Positions 16,462 to 26,034 of a DNA stretch of 64,000 nucleotides are shown here, piece by piece (within the stretch, counting starts at the first letter, position 1; each line of letters opens with the position of its first letter). The DNA is taken from contig NZ_LMSS01000002.1 in the NCBI RefSeq assembly GCF_001429605.1, forward strand, positions 1 to 64,000, written 5' to 3'. The stretch comes from Phycicoccus sp. Soil802. GTDB taxonomy: Bacteria; Actinomycetota; Actinomycetes; Actinomycetales; Dermatophilaceae. The position numbers were made by a program, and so were the translations under genes. The notes below the pieces were generated by a model that saw nothing but the letters and a program-made list of their open reading frames with translations, did not search any database and was not told the origin of the DNA.

Positions 16462-17409
16462 TCAGACCACGTTCATCGGTGCTCCGGCGGCGAAGGCCAG
16501 GACCTGGTCGACGGCTGCGTCGTAGAGCCCCGCGATGACGTCGCGCTCGACGTAGCCGAGGTGGGGGGTCGCGGTGACCCCCGGAAGGGCCAGGAGCGGG
16601 TCGGCGGCGTCCAGCACCGGCTCGTGCTCGAAGACGTCCACCGCCGCTCGGCCGGGGCGCCCGGCCTCCAGCGCAGCCACCAGGGCGCCGGGCGCGACCA
16701 GGCCGGCCCGCGAGGTGTTCACGAACAGCGCGTCGGGCTTCATCAGGGCGAGGTCCTCGGCGGTGACCAGGCCGGTGGTGTCGGCGTTGAGCGGCAGGTG
16801 CACCGCCAGCACGTCGCACTCGCGGAAGAAGGCCTCGCGACTGGCCGCCGCGGCATACCCGGCCTGGGTCGCGCGCGTGCGCGAGCCCTCCCGCCCCCAC
16901 ACCACGACCCGCATGCCGAAGGCTCGCCCGACCTCGGCGACGAGGGCACCGATGCGGCCGAGGCCATAGACACCAAGGGTCTTGGCATGCAGGCCGACGC
17001 CGACCGTCGACTGCCACCGACCCTCGCGCAGCGCGGCGACCTCCTGCGGGAGCTGCCGCTGGGCGGCGAGGATGAGCGCCCAGGTCAGCTCGGCCGTCGC
17101 ATGCGGGCCGCCCACCCCACCGGCGCTCACGACGATGCCCCGCGCGGCGAGCGCGGTGAGGTCGAGGTGGCTGGTGTTGCGACCGGTCTGGCTCACCAGC
17201 CGCACCGTCGACAGCCGCTCGACCACCTCGCGGGGCAGCCCCGTGCGTTGCTGCAGCAGCACCACGGCGTCGAACCCGTCCAGCCGCTGCACGAGCGCGT
17301 CTCCGGCCACCGAGTCGGTGAAGGCGACCACCTCGTGACCGGCCAGCCGCTGGGCGCACGGCAACGAGCCGAACGCGTCGGCGTAGTCGTCGAGCACCGC
17401 GACCCTCAT
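16462..17409 (-). CDS. D-2-hydroxyacid dehydrogenase
   Basis: A 315-residue NAD-dependent dehydrogenase of the phosphoglycerate-dehydrogenase-like family. The Rossmann motif is VYGLGRIG, and the catalytic triad residues are visible as Arg in NTSRAGL, Glu in DVFEHEP and His in TPHLGYVE. It has no ACT or other C-terminal extension, so it is unlikely to be SerA; the substrate cannot be told from sequence. The ATG at 17409 overlaps the upstream glycosyltransferase stop by 4 bp (ATGA). Confidence 0.88.
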   Translation of the reverse strand: MRVAVLDDYADAFGSLPCAQRLAGHEVVAFTDSVAGDALVQRLDGFDAVVLLQQRTGLPREVVERLSTVRLVSQTGRNTSHLDLTALAARGIVVSAGGVGGPHATAELTWALILAAQRQLPQEVAALREGRWQSTVGVGLHAKTLGVYGLGRIGALVAEVGRAFGMRVVVWGREGSRTRATQAGYAAAASREAFFRECDVLAVHLPLNADTTGLVTAEDLALMKPDALFVNTSRAGLVAPGALVAALEAGRPGRAAVDVFEHEPVLDAADPLLALPGVTATPHLGYVERDVIAGLYDAAVDQVLAFAAGAPMNVV

Positions 17410-18650
17410 GCCGGTTGCTCGGCGTGGTCCGGCACCACCGACGGGGTATGCCGTGCGGGCGGCACCCGATGGAGCGCCCACCAGAGCAGGGCGAGGGCGA
17501 GCAGCGACCCGAAGGTGTCGGCGTTCTGGAGCACGCGGCCGATCCAGCGCGGCCAGTCGGGGTGGCTCAGCCAGGTGATGCCCCACCACGGCATCCGGCA
17601 GAGGAAGAACGCCGTGACGACCCCCGCCGCGAGCAGCCGTCGGCGGTCGCGCAGCGGGTCGGCGCCGAGCACGGCGAAGATCACCACGACCATCCAGTGC
17701 AGGTGGTGGATCCAGGCGACGGGTGACAGCAGCACCGCCATCAGGCCCACGGCGGCGACCTCGCTGATCGAGTCACCGGCCCGGTAGGCGCGGCGGGCGA
17801 GCTGGAACCCGACGAAACCGACCACGGCGACCAGCACCAGCCAGAGCGCGTCGCCGACCAGCCCGTCGGGTCCGACCCGCAGGAGGAAGCCGCGGATGCT
17901 CTGGTTCGAGGTGCCCGCGTTCGGACCCAGGCGGGCCGGGTCCTGCAGCGCGCCACCCCAGAACGCGAACGACGCCTCCGGGAGCAGCAGCCAGGACCCC
18001 ACGGTGACGGCGACGGCGGTCCCGACCGCGGTCGCCGCCTCCTTCCACCGCCGGTTCAGGAGGTAGTGGACGACGAAGACGCCGGGCGTGAGCTTGATCG
18101 ACATGGCCAGCCCGACCAGCACGCCGGGTGGGATGCGCCGGAGCAGACCGGGGCGCGGGCGGCGCAGGTCCATCAGGCAGGCCAGCACCATGAAGGCGTT
18201 CACCTGCCCGAACCTGATCCCGTCCGACACCGGGTGCAGCCACAGCATCGGCACGGTGAGCAGGGCCAAGGTGATCGGCGCGCGGGTGCCGGTGCGGTGG
18301 ATCAGGCGCCACCCGGCATACCAGACGATCGCGGCCGTGGCCGCGATCTGGGCGAGCGTCCACAGCCAGCCGACCGCGCCGAAGGGCAACAACGCCAAGG
18401 GAACCGCGAGGACGGCGGCGAACGGCGGGTAGGTGAACGGCAGCAGCTGGGGCGCCTCGGTCATCGCCGAGTAGATGGGTCGACCGGTGAGGATCGAGAC
18501 GCCCGCCTCGCGGTAGACCTCGACGTCGACCTGCCACTGGTCCAGCGGCCAGAAGACCAGGTAGCGCAGCACCGGGATGGCCGCCCCGGCGAGGACCACG
18601 ACCACCGCGAGCGCCCACCGGGCACGGGTGGGTGGGGTCGTGGTGGTCAC
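17406..18650 (-). CDS. GT87-family (DUF2029) membrane glycosyltransferase
   Basis: A 414-residue membrane protein with about ten helices and the GT87 pattern: an acidic pair after the first helix (QVDVEVYREAG), then FTYPPFAA and a later SIKLTPG loop. Relatives such as PimE and other alpha-1,2-mannosyltransferases use polyprenyl-phosphate mannose outside the membrane to build mannosides. The GTG at 18650 is preceded by GGAGG. It is divergent from the 732-residue membrane protein gene, with 41 bp between. Confidence 0.85.
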   Translation of the reverse strand: MTTTTPPTRARWALAVVVVLAGAAIPVLRYLVFWPLDQWQVDVEVYREAGVSILTGRPIYSAMTEAPQLLPFTYPPFAAVLAVPLALLPFGAVGWLWTLAQIAATAAIVWYAGWRLIHRTGTRAPITLALLTVPMLWLHPVSDGIRFGQVNAFMVLACLMDLRRPRPGLLRRIPPGVLVGLAMSIKLTPGVFVVHYLLNRRWKEAATAVGTAVAVTVGSWLLLPEASFAFWGGALQDPARLGPNAGTSNQSIRGFLLRVGPDGLVGDALWLVLVAVVGFVGFQLARRAYRAGDSISEVAAVGLMAVLLSPVAWIHHLHWMVVVIFAVLGADPLRDRRRLLAAGVVTAFFLCRMPWWGITWLSHPDWPRWIGRVLQNADTFGSLLALALLWWALHRVPPARHTPSVVPDHAEQPA

Positions 18651-18691
18651 GCCTCCATTCTGTCCTGCTGGCCGACCCGTAGCCTGTACGG

Positions 18692-20890
18692 GTGACCCGC
18701 CGCGCCAAGCACTCCCTCGTCGGCCTGTTCGCAACCCTCTTCGTCACAGTGCTGGCAGCGGTGCTGCCGGGGGCCAGCGCGAGCGCGGTGCCGAGCGCGG
18801 TCGACCCGAACCCGATCATCATCCTCGGCACCGGCGGGCTCACCTGGAGCGATGTCAGCGCCAAGGGCACGCCGTCGTTGTGGACGTTCCTGCGCGACGG
18901 GTCGACGGCCGCGGTCTCGGTGCGGTCGGTCTTCACCAACACCTGCCCGGTCGACGGCTGGCTCAGCCTATCGGCCGGCAACCGCGCGGCTGCCCCGGGC
19001 CCGGGCAAGAACGGCTCCCGCAAGACCACCGACCCGTGCCCGCCGATCCCGGTCGTGGACAGCGGGGTCGTGCCCGGCTGGAACGACTACGTCGCGGCCG
19101 CGGACGCCCTGAAGTTCGACTCGACGCTGGGCACCCTGGGCGAGCAGCTCGCCAGCAACAAGCAGTGCATCCAGGCGGTGGGCCCGGGGGCCGGACTCGG
19201 CGCCGCCTACCAGTCCGGCGCGGTCCCCCGGTATGCCGCGTACGACGCCTCCGCCCTCACCGGCCTCCTCACGGGGTGCCGGGTGACGCTGGTGGACGTC
19301 GGCTCGCTGCGCGACCCGGGCGACCTCCCCGCCAGCGAGGCCAGGTCCACGGCGGGGAGCCGGGCCGAGCAGGCCGCGGCGATCGACCAGCGCATCGGCG
19401 AGGTGCTGGCGGCCGCCCCGAGCGGCTCGGACCTCGTGGTGGCGAGCCTGTCCGACGCCGGGAGCAGCGAGCGGCTGCGGCTGGTCGCCGCCAAGGGCCC
19501 GCGCTTCGGCTCCGGCACGCTCTACTCCCCCTCGACCCGGCAGGACGGGCTGGTGCAGTCGGCCGACCTGACGGTCACCGCCCTGACCGCCGCGGGCGTG
19601 CCGATCCCCGACTCGCTCGGCGGGACCGCGCTGCGGCGGGGCGACGCCGACGGCGGGGAGGCCAGCAACTCCGACGCCGCCGCACAGGACCGCCTGCGCC
19701 AGCTGCTCGACTTCGACGAGGCCAGCCACGAGGTGCATCCACTGGTCCCGCCGTTCTTCAACGGAGTGGTCTACACCCAGATCGCGATCTACCTGTTGGC
19801 CGCGGTGGTCTGGCGGCGCGACTTCGGGTCGACCGACCTGCGGCTGCGGATGCTGCGGATCACCCGCCGGGTCGCGGTCGTGGCCTCGACGGTCCCCGCA
19901 TCCACCTTCCTGGCGAACCTCATCCCGTGGTGGCGCTTCCCCATCCCGATGATCGCGGTCGTGCTCAGCGTCGGGCTGTTCGTGGCGATCATCTCGGCGG
20001 TCGCCCTGCTGGGCCCCTGGAGCCGCCGGCTGACCGGGCCGCTGGTCGTCGTGGCCCTCGCCACCCTGCTCGTGCTCGGCGGCGACGTGATGCTCGGGTC
20101 GCACCTGCAGATCTCGTCGCTGATGGGGCTGCAGCCCGTCGTCGGCGGGCGGTTCTACGGCATGGGCAACGTGACCTTCGCGCTCTTCGCGACCGCCGCC
20201 CTGCTGCTCTGCATCGCCGTCTCGAGCTACTACGTCAAGCGCGGCCAGCCCAAGCTCGCCGCCGTCGCCGCACTGGTGATCGGGCTGGCCGCGGTGGTCG
20301 TCGACGGCTACCCCGGGTGGGGCGCCGACGGCGGTGGCCCGCCCGCGCTGCTGCCCGGCCTGGCCTACCTCGTCCTGGCCATCCTCGGCATCAAGATGAC
20401 GTGGAAGCGTGGCGCCATCCTGGCCGCCGCGACCGTCGGGCTGTTCCTGCTGGTCGGCTTCCTCGACTCGCTGCGTGGCGTCGAGAACCAGTCGCACCTG
20501 GGCCGGTTCTTCCGCTCGATCTTCGACGGTGGGGCGCTCGACATCATCACCCGCAAGCTGCAGCAGAACATCGACATCCTGTTCGGCAACTACCGGCTGT
20601 CGCTGCTCGTGCCGATCGCCCTGGTGTTCGTCATCTACATCCTGGCCCGGCCCACGTCGTGGGGCTCGCGGTCGCTGCAGCGGTCCTACGAGGCGTGCCC
20701 GACCCTGCGGCCGGGGCTCATCGCGCTGCTGGTCACGCTCACGATCGGCTTCGCCATCAACGACTCCGGGGTCGCGATCCCGGCCAACGGCGCCATCATC
20801 GCGGTGCCGCTGATCATCGCCGTCAGCGTCCGGGTGCTGGAGGACGAGGCTCGCTCGTCCGCGACGACCCGCGCGTCGCGGCGAGGGTGA
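18692..20890 (+). CDS. Large actinobacterial membrane protein with exported N-terminal domain
   Basis: A 732-residue protein. After a signal-type segment (about 8-32) there is a roughly 330-residue exported domain with an alkaline-phosphatase-like feel (strand IIILGTGGL, SLWTFL, later VVASLSDAG), then about ten to twelve membrane helices from residue 355 onward. The family is found next to mannosyltransferase genes in actinobacteria; the function is unknown and a role in envelope glycan handling is inference. A TANNNT box (TAGCCT, 18680-18685) lies 6 nt before the GTG start, so the transcript may be leaderless. The 3' end overlaps the convergent mannosyltransferase by 68 bp. Confidence 0.8.
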   Translation: MTRRAKHSLVGLFATLFVTVLAAVLPGASASAVPSAVDPNPIIILGTGGLTWSDVSAKGTPSLWTFLRDGSTAAVSVRSVFTNTCPVDGWLSLSAGNRAAAPGPGKNGSRKTTDPCPPIPVVDSGVVPGWNDYVAAADALKFDSTLGTLGEQLASNKQCIQAVGPGAGLGAAYQSGAVPRYAAYDASALTGLLTGCRVTLVDVGSLRDPGDLPASEARSTAGSRAEQAAAIDQRIGEVLAAAPSGSDLVVASLSDAGSSERLRLVAAKGPRFGSGTLYSPSTRQDGLVQSADLTVTALTAAGVPIPDSLGGTALRRGDADGGEASNSDAAAQDRLRQLLDFDEASHEVHPLVPPFFNGVVYTQIAIYLLAAVVWRRDFGSTDLRLRMLRITRRVAVVASTVPASTFLANLIPWWRFPIPMIAVVLSVGLFVAIISAVALLGPWSRRLTGPLVVVALATLLVLGGDVMLGSHLQISSLMGLQPVVGGRFYGMGNVTFALFATAALLLCIAVSSYYVKRGQPKLAAVAALVIGLAAVVVDGYPGWGADGGGPPALLPGLAYLVLAILGIKMTWKRGAILAAATVGLFLLVGFLDSLRGVENQSHLGRFFRSIFDGGALDIITRKLQQNIDILFGNYRLSLLVPIALVFVIYILARPTSWGSRSLQRSYEACPTLRPGLIALLVTLTIGFAINDSGVAIPANGAIIAVPLIIAVSVRVLEDEARSSATTRASRRG

Positions 20891-22331
20891 GCCACCCCCA
20901 GACCAGCAGCCCGGCATACGGGACGGGGGTGCGCCGCACCCACAGCGACACCCGCTCGACCGTCGGGGTCATGCCCACCACCCGACCCGGCACGTAGGCG
21001 ACGGCCATCGCCGCGAGGCGCACCAGGAGGATCGTGTCGAGCACGCTCGCGGCGAGCACCGGCAGGGTCGCCCAGGTGAGCAGGTCGTACCACGGCAGGG
21101 AGTAGGGGGCCGCGAGCGTGTAGGCCGTGCTGAGGACGAGCGTCCACCGGACCGCCGCGCCGGTGGAGGTCCCGGGCGCCAGGCCACGGGTGAGGCGGGC
21201 GAGCAGGACGACGAGCAGCAGCGCCACGGCAACGGCCAGCCAGGTGACCACGGTCCGGGCATCGCCGGAGGTGAGTGGCCCGGTGAGCAGCTCGTAGAGC
21301 AGCCGCCACGGGGTGGCGAACGAGATCGACCGGCGGGCCCGGTCGAGCTGGTCGAACACGTGCGGGCCGGCCCAGAGGTGCAGGGGCGCGACCACGACGA
21401 CCGCCGCGGCGACGAACGTCAGGGCGCGACGGGTGAAGCTCGCCCGCTCGTGGGCCCACCACCCGACGAGGACGGCCAGGCCGACCACGCCGTAGGTGAC
21501 CTTGCACGAGACCGCCAGCCCGGCGAACAGGCCGGCCGCGAGGGGGTTGCGGGCCGCCAGCACGAGGGCGGCCACGCCCAGCGCGGCAGCGACGAGGTCG
21601 ACGTGGGCGCCCAGCACCCCGATGCCGAAGACGAGGGGGTTGAGGGTCCAGAGGGTGTCGACCCGACGCGCGGTCGCGCCCGAGCGCAGGAGCAGGAACC
21701 GCACCCCCAGCCAGGCCAGGACGACCAGGACCTGCCAGCACCAGACCGTCTCGCGCACGTTCGACCCGCCGAGGTGGGAGGTCAGGGTCTGCAGCAGGGT
21801 GGCGAACGGGCCGTAGACGCTGACCGTGTCGGTCCACGGCGGCTCGACCCCGGAGACCACGGGATCGGCGGGTGACCAGGCGCTCGGCGGGGTGAGGTAG
21901 GGGTCGCCGCCGAGGGCCGAGATCCGGCCGTAGGCGGCGTAGTTGGTGTGGTCGGCGGACCCGAACGGCCCGGTGAGCAGGGCCAGCACCCCGAGCGCGA
22001 CCGGCACGGCCCAGCCACCAGGGGCGAGGCGGCGACGCGACCGCGCCGCGACCGCGCCGAGCATCCCGACCCCCGACACCACGGAGGGCTCTCCCTGGAG
22101 GCGGAGCCAGACCGCGACCGCGCCGAGCAGGTAGGCGGCCCACAGCAGGCCGGTGACCAGCGCCGGTGCCGGCGCCCACGCGAGGTCGCCCGGCGCCCAG
22201 CCACGCGGCCCGAGCCCGGGCTTGGCGGCGCTCTCCCCGGCCACCCCGACGAGGAGCAGCAGCCCGAACGACACGACCAGGGCGGGCGTCGCCACGCGGT
22301 CGCGGACGACGACCAGCCGGGGGGTGGTCAT
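20823..22331 (-). CDS. Polyprenol-phosphate-mannose-dependent mannosyltransferase (MptA/MptB type)
   Basis: A 502-residue membrane enzyme with about twelve helices. It shows the MptA/MptB features: SADHTNYAAYGR after an early helix with the acidic residue, GGDPYLTPP, YGPFATLLQ and NPLVFGIGVLGAHVD. These enzymes extend the alpha-1,6-mannan core of lipomannan-like glycans outside the membrane. The start codon is 7 bp after the GT2 stop, so both are co-transcribed. The C-terminal tail runs 68 bp into the convergent gene. Confidence 0.86.
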   Translation of the reverse strand: MTTPRLVVVRDRVATPALVVSFGLLLLVGVAGESAAKPGLGPRGWAPGDLAWAPAPALVTGLLWAAYLLGAVAVWLRLQGEPSVVSGVGMLGAVAARSRRRLAPGGWAVPVALGVLALLTGPFGSADHTNYAAYGRISALGGDPYLTPPSAWSPADPVVSGVEPPWTDTVSVYGPFATLLQTLTSHLGGSNVRETVWCWQVLVVLAWLGVRFLLLRSGATARRVDTLWTLNPLVFGIGVLGAHVDLVAAALGVAALVLAARNPLAAGLFAGLAVSCKVTYGVVGLAVLVGWWAHERASFTRRALTFVAAAVVVVAPLHLWAGPHVFDQLDRARRSISFATPWRLLYELLTGPLTSGDARTVVTWLAVAVALLLVVLLARLTRGLAPGTSTGAAVRWTLVLSTAYTLAAPYSLPWYDLLTWATLPVLAASVLDTILLVRLAAMAVAYVPGRVVGMTPTVERVSLWVRRTPVPYAGLLVWGWLTLAATRGSSRTSEPRPPAPGR

Positions 22332-22338
22332 GACCCGG

Positions 22339-23079
22339 TCAGCGCAGCCCGCGACGGACCCGGCGGCGGGCCAGGGCGAGGGCGACGTCGCGGTACTGCT
22401 TGGCGCGGTGCACCTGCCCGCGCCAGTCGGCGCCGCTGACCCGGTGGTGCAGCTCGCACGGCACCTCCTCCACGCGCAGCCCGGCCATCAGGACGTCGAC
22501 GGTGAGGCCGACCTCCACGCCCCACCCACGGGCCAGCGGGCTGGCGGCGTCGAACGCCGGGCGGGAGATGCACCGCATGCCCGACAACGGCTGCTGGGGG
22601 ACGAACCCGGTGAGGTCCTCGATGCCCTTGCGGGCCAGCCGCACCACGAACCCGTGTCCGCCGCCCGCCGTCTTCTGGGGCGGCAGGGTGGCGATCGTCA
22701 TGTCGGCGCGGCCCTCGAGCACGGGTGGCACGAGCACCCCGAGGTTCGCGGCGGTGCCCTCGAGGTCGCCGTCGACGAAGAGCAGCGGGCGTCGGCCGTC
22801 GGAGCCCCCCACCCGGCCCTCGACCCCTTCGTGGCGGGCGACGTAGCCGGCACCCGTGGTCATCGCGGCGGCCTTGCCCCGGTTGCGGGCGTGCCGCACC
22901 ACCTCGGCGCCCGCTGCACGGGCGATCTCGGCGGTGTCGTCGGAGCTCCCGTCGTCGACGACGACGACCAGGTCCACGCCCGGTATGCCGCGCACCGCCC
23001 GGACCGTCGCGGCGATCCGGTCGGCCTCGTCCTTGGCCGGGATCACCGCGGCGACGGCCGGGGCCGGGTGCGCGGTCAT
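22339..23079 (-). CDS. GT2-family glycosyltransferase
   Basis: A 246-residue cytosolic GT-A fold enzyme. The nucleotide-sugar site VDDGSSDDTAE and the metal-binding FVDGDLEG are clear. No C-terminal membrane helices are present, unlike many dolichyl-phosphate mannose synthases. Relatives include glucosyl-3-phosphoglycerate synthase and polyprenyl-phosphate mannose synthase; either would fit beside an MptB-type enzyme, and the donor cannot be read from the sequence. Confidence 0.85.
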   Translation of the reverse strand: MTAHPAPAVAAVIPAKDEADRIAATVRAVRGIPGVDLVVVVDDGSSDDTAEIARAAGAEVVRHARNRGKAAAMTTGAGYVARHEGVEGRVGGSDGRRPLLFVDGDLEGTAANLGVLVPPVLEGRADMTIATLPPQKTAGGGHGFVVRLARKGIEDLTGFVPQQPLSGMRCISRPAFDAASPLARGWGVEVGLTVDVLMAGLRVEEVPCELHHRVSGADWRGQVHRAKQYRDVALALARRRVRRGLR

Positions 23080-23108
23080 GTCGGGTTCGCGGTCATGGGA
23101 GCGGCTGG

Positions 23109-23999
23109 TCAGCGCAGCGTGACCTGGCGGCTGAGCAGGCCGGACCGGGCCCGGCGCTCCTCCGCGGTGAGGGGCGCCTCGGACGCCGCGGCGGCGGCAT
23201 ACCGGGTGATGAACTCGCCCAGCGCGGTCTCGTAGTCATCGGCGGACTTGGCGGCATCGAGGTCCCACACCGGGACCAGCAGCCCACAGGCGCGGAACGC
23301 CCCGAGCAGGCGGGTCTGGTCACCGAGGCCACTGCCACCTGCGGCGTGCAACCGGGCGAGCGCGTCGGTGGCGACGTCCTCGTCCTGCGGCAGGACCAGG
23401 CGGATGTGGGTGCGCTCGCCGATGCGGCACCAGTAGGCCGAGTCGGTGGCGGACATCTTGACCGTGGGGATGACGGACTCGTTCGCGCGGTCGAGCGAGG
23501 CCTTGGCGTCGTCGTCGAGCTCGCTGTCGCCGACCCAGAAGCCGAAACCCTCGTGGACGGTCACCTCGAACGGCGCCGAGGTGTCGAGCAGGTCCTGCAG
23601 CCGCGGGGTGTCGGCGGTGGCCGCCGGGGTGCCGGTGATCGGGGTGCCCTGCTCGGCGGAGGCGGCGGCCAGCAGCGAGGTCGCCAGGTCGCGCGAGGCA
23701 TCGCCGGAGATCGAGCCCGACTGGGAGCCGACGAAGACGGTGCCGTCGGCGCGGTGCAGGCCGGGCCAGGCGAGCGGCAGCACGGTCGCGATGGTCACCT
23801 CGCTCGGCGCGCCCTCGGGCGCCTGACCTTTGGCGAAGGCCACCGTCGCGGTGGCCGACGGCAGGATCTCGCGCATCGCGACCCAGTCGGTCTCACCCGG
23901 CAGGCCCTCGAACGGACGAGCGACGAACGGTGCGGGCTCGACGCGCGCGGTGGCGGAGCCGTGGTCTGCGCCCTTGCGGCGACGTGTTGCCTTACCCAT
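23109..23999 (-). CDS. DUF5926 family protein
   Basis: A 296-residue soluble protein beginning MGKATRRRKG, the typical basic start of the DUF5926 family of actinobacteria. No catalytic motif or known domain was recognised. The longer frame lacks a sensible upstream start, and ATG 23999 matches the family's N-terminus. It lies 29 bp upstream of the GT2 gene on the same strand. Confidence 0.75.
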   Translation of the reverse strand: MGKATRRRKGADHGSATARVEPAPFVARPFEGLPGETDWVAMREILPSATATVAFAKGQAPEGAPSEVTIATVLPLAWPGLHRADGTVFVGSQSGSISGDASRDLATSLLAAASAEQGTPITGTPAATADTPRLQDLLDTSAPFEVTVHEGFGFWVGDSELDDDAKASLDRANESVIPTVKMSATDSAYWCRIGERTHIRLVLPQDEDVATDALARLHAAGGSGLGDQTRLLGAFRACGLLVPVWDLDAAKSADDYETALGEFITRYAAAAASEAPLTAEERRARSGLLSRQVTLR

Positions 24000-24036
24000 G
24001 ACGAGAACCCTATTGCCTCGGGTGACCGGGGATTCC

Positions 24037-24522
24037 TCAGTGGCTGCGGCGGCGGGAGGGTCCGCCGAGCGAGGCCCAGACGGTCGAGCCACTGCGGTCC
24101 TCGGTCACGCCCCACTCGTGGGCGAGGCTGCGGACGATCCGCAGGCCCCGGCCCGACGGGGCCCAGATCGTGCGCGGCGCCGGGCGCGGGGTGCTCTCGC
24201 TGCCGCCGTCGGTCACCTCGACCTCGACGACCCCGGCCTTGACCTTCCAGTGCACGCGCAGGTTGCCGTCGGCGAGGGGCCGGGCGTGGCGGATCGAGTT
24301 GGAGACCAGTTCGGAGACGACGATCTCGGCCTCGTCGACCACGGCTGCGGACACGTCCCTGGCCTCGAGGTCGTCGACGAGGGCCTTGCGCACCTGGGCC
24401 ACGGAGGTGGCCCGCCACGGGACGCGGACGGTGCGGGAGGAGTCCCGAAGCCGACCACCCGAGGGCGGTTCGGAGCGCGGGGAGCGTTCTCCCAGCGGTG
24501 CAGCTGCCATGCGCGGGCCCAT
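24037..24522 (-). CDS. RsbW/SpoIIAB-like ATP-binding regulatory protein
   Basis: A protein of about 161 residues with a GHKL ATPase domain of the anti-sigma-factor kinase type: the N box appears as EIVVSELVSNSIRHA and the G2 region as GRGLRIVRSLAHEWG. Such proteins bind or phosphorylate anti-anti-sigma factors in general stress signalling. No partner gene is adjacent. ATG 24522 and ATG 24510 are both possible starts. Confidence 0.8.
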   Translation of the reverse strand: MGPRMAAAPLGERSPRSEPPSGGRLRDSSRTVRVPWRATSVAQVRKALVDDLEARDVSAAVVDEAEIVVSELVSNSIRHARPLADGNLRVHWKVKAGVVEVEVTDGGSESTPRPAPRTIWAPSGRGLRIVRSLAHEWGVTEDRSGSTVWASLGGPSRRRSH

Positions 24523-24550
24523 GTCCGATCTATCCGTGTCCGGTCGGAGA

Positions 24551-25402
24551 CTACCGACTGGCTTCGAGAGCGTCGAGAACCGCGCGGGGGCGGTTGGTGA
24601 TGATGGCGTCGACGCCGAGGTCGAGACAGAGGTCGATGTCCTCCGGCTCGTCGACGGTCCAGACGTAGACCTCGTGCCCGTGACGATGCTGTCTGGCCAC
24701 CGTCTGGGGGTAGCGGCGGACGATCTTGACGTCCAGCCCGACCGTGTGGATCCCCTTCGGCAGCGACCCGTCGCGGAACCGCAGGGGCATCGAGTCCTCG
24801 ACCAGGTAGACCGCGGGGACGTCGGGGCAGAGCTGGCGCATCCGCTGGACCGCCAGCTGCGAGAACGACATGACCCTGACCCAGTGCCGGCCCTCGCGCC
24901 GCGGGCCGGTGAGGTCGAACTCCTGCAGCACCCGGGCCAGCTGCCGCTCCACCAGCCCGGCATAGCGCGTGGGGTGCTTGGTCTCGATCACCAGGCCCAC
25001 CGGGCGCTCGGACTCCAGCACGTTGGTGAGCAGGTTGCGCAACGTGAGCAGCCGGTTGCGGTCGCGGTCCGGCAGCTCGAGGTCGCGCGGGTGGTCCTGC
25101 TTCCACGATCCCCAGTCGAGGCCCTCGAGCTCGGCCAGCTCGAGGGTCGAGACGATGCCGCGCCCGTTCGACGTGCGGTTGACCCGCCGGTCGTGCACGC
25201 AGACCAGGTGGGAGTCGGCGGTGAGCCGGACGTCGCACTCGAGGGCGTCCGCGCCCTCCTCGATCGCGCGCACGTAGGCGCGCAGCGTGTGCTCGGGCTC
25301 CGCGAGGCTCGACCCCCGGTGCGCGATGACGAGCGGACCATGCCGCGCGGGATCAGGGCGGGCGGGTCCGGCCACAGGCGCTGGGACGCCGTCGTCGAGC
25401 AC
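24551..25402 (-). CDS. Glycerophosphodiester phosphodiesterase
   Basis: About 283 residues with a GDPD TIM barrel. The signature is visible near the start: VIAHRGSS, then EPEHTLRAY, EGADALECDVRLTAD and VCVHD, which supply the general acid/base His and the metal-binding Glu, Asp and Asp. The enzyme hydrolyses glycerophosphodiesters to glycerol 3-phosphate and an alcohol. No signal peptide is seen. The start is uncertain; GTG 25402 and GTG 25420 fit, while a longer frame would run into the divergent sigma-factor promoter. Confidence 0.87.
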   Translation of the reverse strand: MLDDGVPAPVAGPARPDPARHGPLVIAHRGSSLAEPEHTLRAYVRAIEEGADALECDVRLTADSHLVCVHDRRVNRTSNGRGIVSTLELAELEGLDWGSWKQDHPRDLELPDRDRNRLLTLRNLLTNVLESERPVGLVIETKHPTRYAGLVERQLARVLQEFDLTGPRREGRHWVRVMSFSQLAVQRMRQLCPDVPAVYLVEDSMPLRFRDGSLPKGIHTVGLDVKIVRRYPQTVARQHRHGHEVYVWTVDEPEDIDLCLDLGVDAIITNRPRAVLDALEASR

Positions 25403-25548
25403 CCGACCATGGTTCCACACGACGAGCCGAAGCACCCGTGACCGGGCCGGTGCCGCGAGGTGCCTTGATGCGGCACGATGGCCACCGCCCGGCGGCGCGG
25501 CCGGGGGCTCGACCAGGCGGCTCACAGGACCGGGAGGTGCGGCGTTCC

Positions 25549-26034
25549 ATGGGTGTGAAACTGCCCGCCTTCCAGACCCTCGTCGACGCCCACTGGCGCG
25601 ACGTCGCCCGCCTCGCCCACGCCCTCGCCGGCCCGGTCGACGGGGACGACGTGGCCCAGCAGGCGTGGACGCAGGCGCTCGCGGCCTACCCGTCGCTGCG
25701 CTCGGCCACGAACCTGCGGGGCTGGCTGCTCACGATCACGCACCGGTGCGCCATGGACGTGCACCGGGGACGGGCCCGCCGCGCGGTGCCCCACGACGAC
25801 CCGGCCTCCTTGTCCGAGGGGCCGGCCGCACCACCCGCTGACGCGGGGCTGCCCGACGGCCCGCTCTGGGCCTCGGTCGCGGCCCTGCCCCCACGACAAC
25901 GCGAGGCCGTCGTCCTCAAGTACGTCGCCGACCTCGACCACCCCACCATCGCCGCCGCGCTGGGCACCTCGCCCGCGATGAGCCGGCGCCTCGTGAGCGA
26001 TGCGCTCGCGACCTTGCGCAAGGAGCTGCCATGA
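25549..26034 (+). CDS. ECF-type RNA polymerase sigma factor
   Basis: A 161-residue ECF sigma factor: region 2 (about 8-75, with DDVAQQAWTQAL and NLRGWLLTI) and region 4 (about 110-158, with LPPRQREAVVLKYVADL and a helix-turn-helix ending in SRRLVSDAL). ATG 25549 is preceded by GGGAGG. It overlaps the ogt gene by 4 bp (ATGA). The sigma-Ogt pairing recurs in actinobacteria, so it may control an alkylation response; no anti-sigma gene is adjacent. Confidence 0.87.
   Translation: MGVKLPAFQTLVDAHWRDVARLAHALAGPVDGDDVAQQAWTQALAAYPSLRSATNLRGWLLTITHRCAMDVHRGRARRAVPHDDPASLSEGPAAPPADAGLPDGPLWASVAALPPRQREAVVLKYVADLDHPTIAAALGTSPAMSRRLVSDALATLRKELP

Noticed and set aside
20823-20890. 68-bp convergent overlap as a sign of a frameshift
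   Set aside because: Both proteins reach normal-looking C-termini, and tail overlaps of this size are common in dense actinobacterial genomes.
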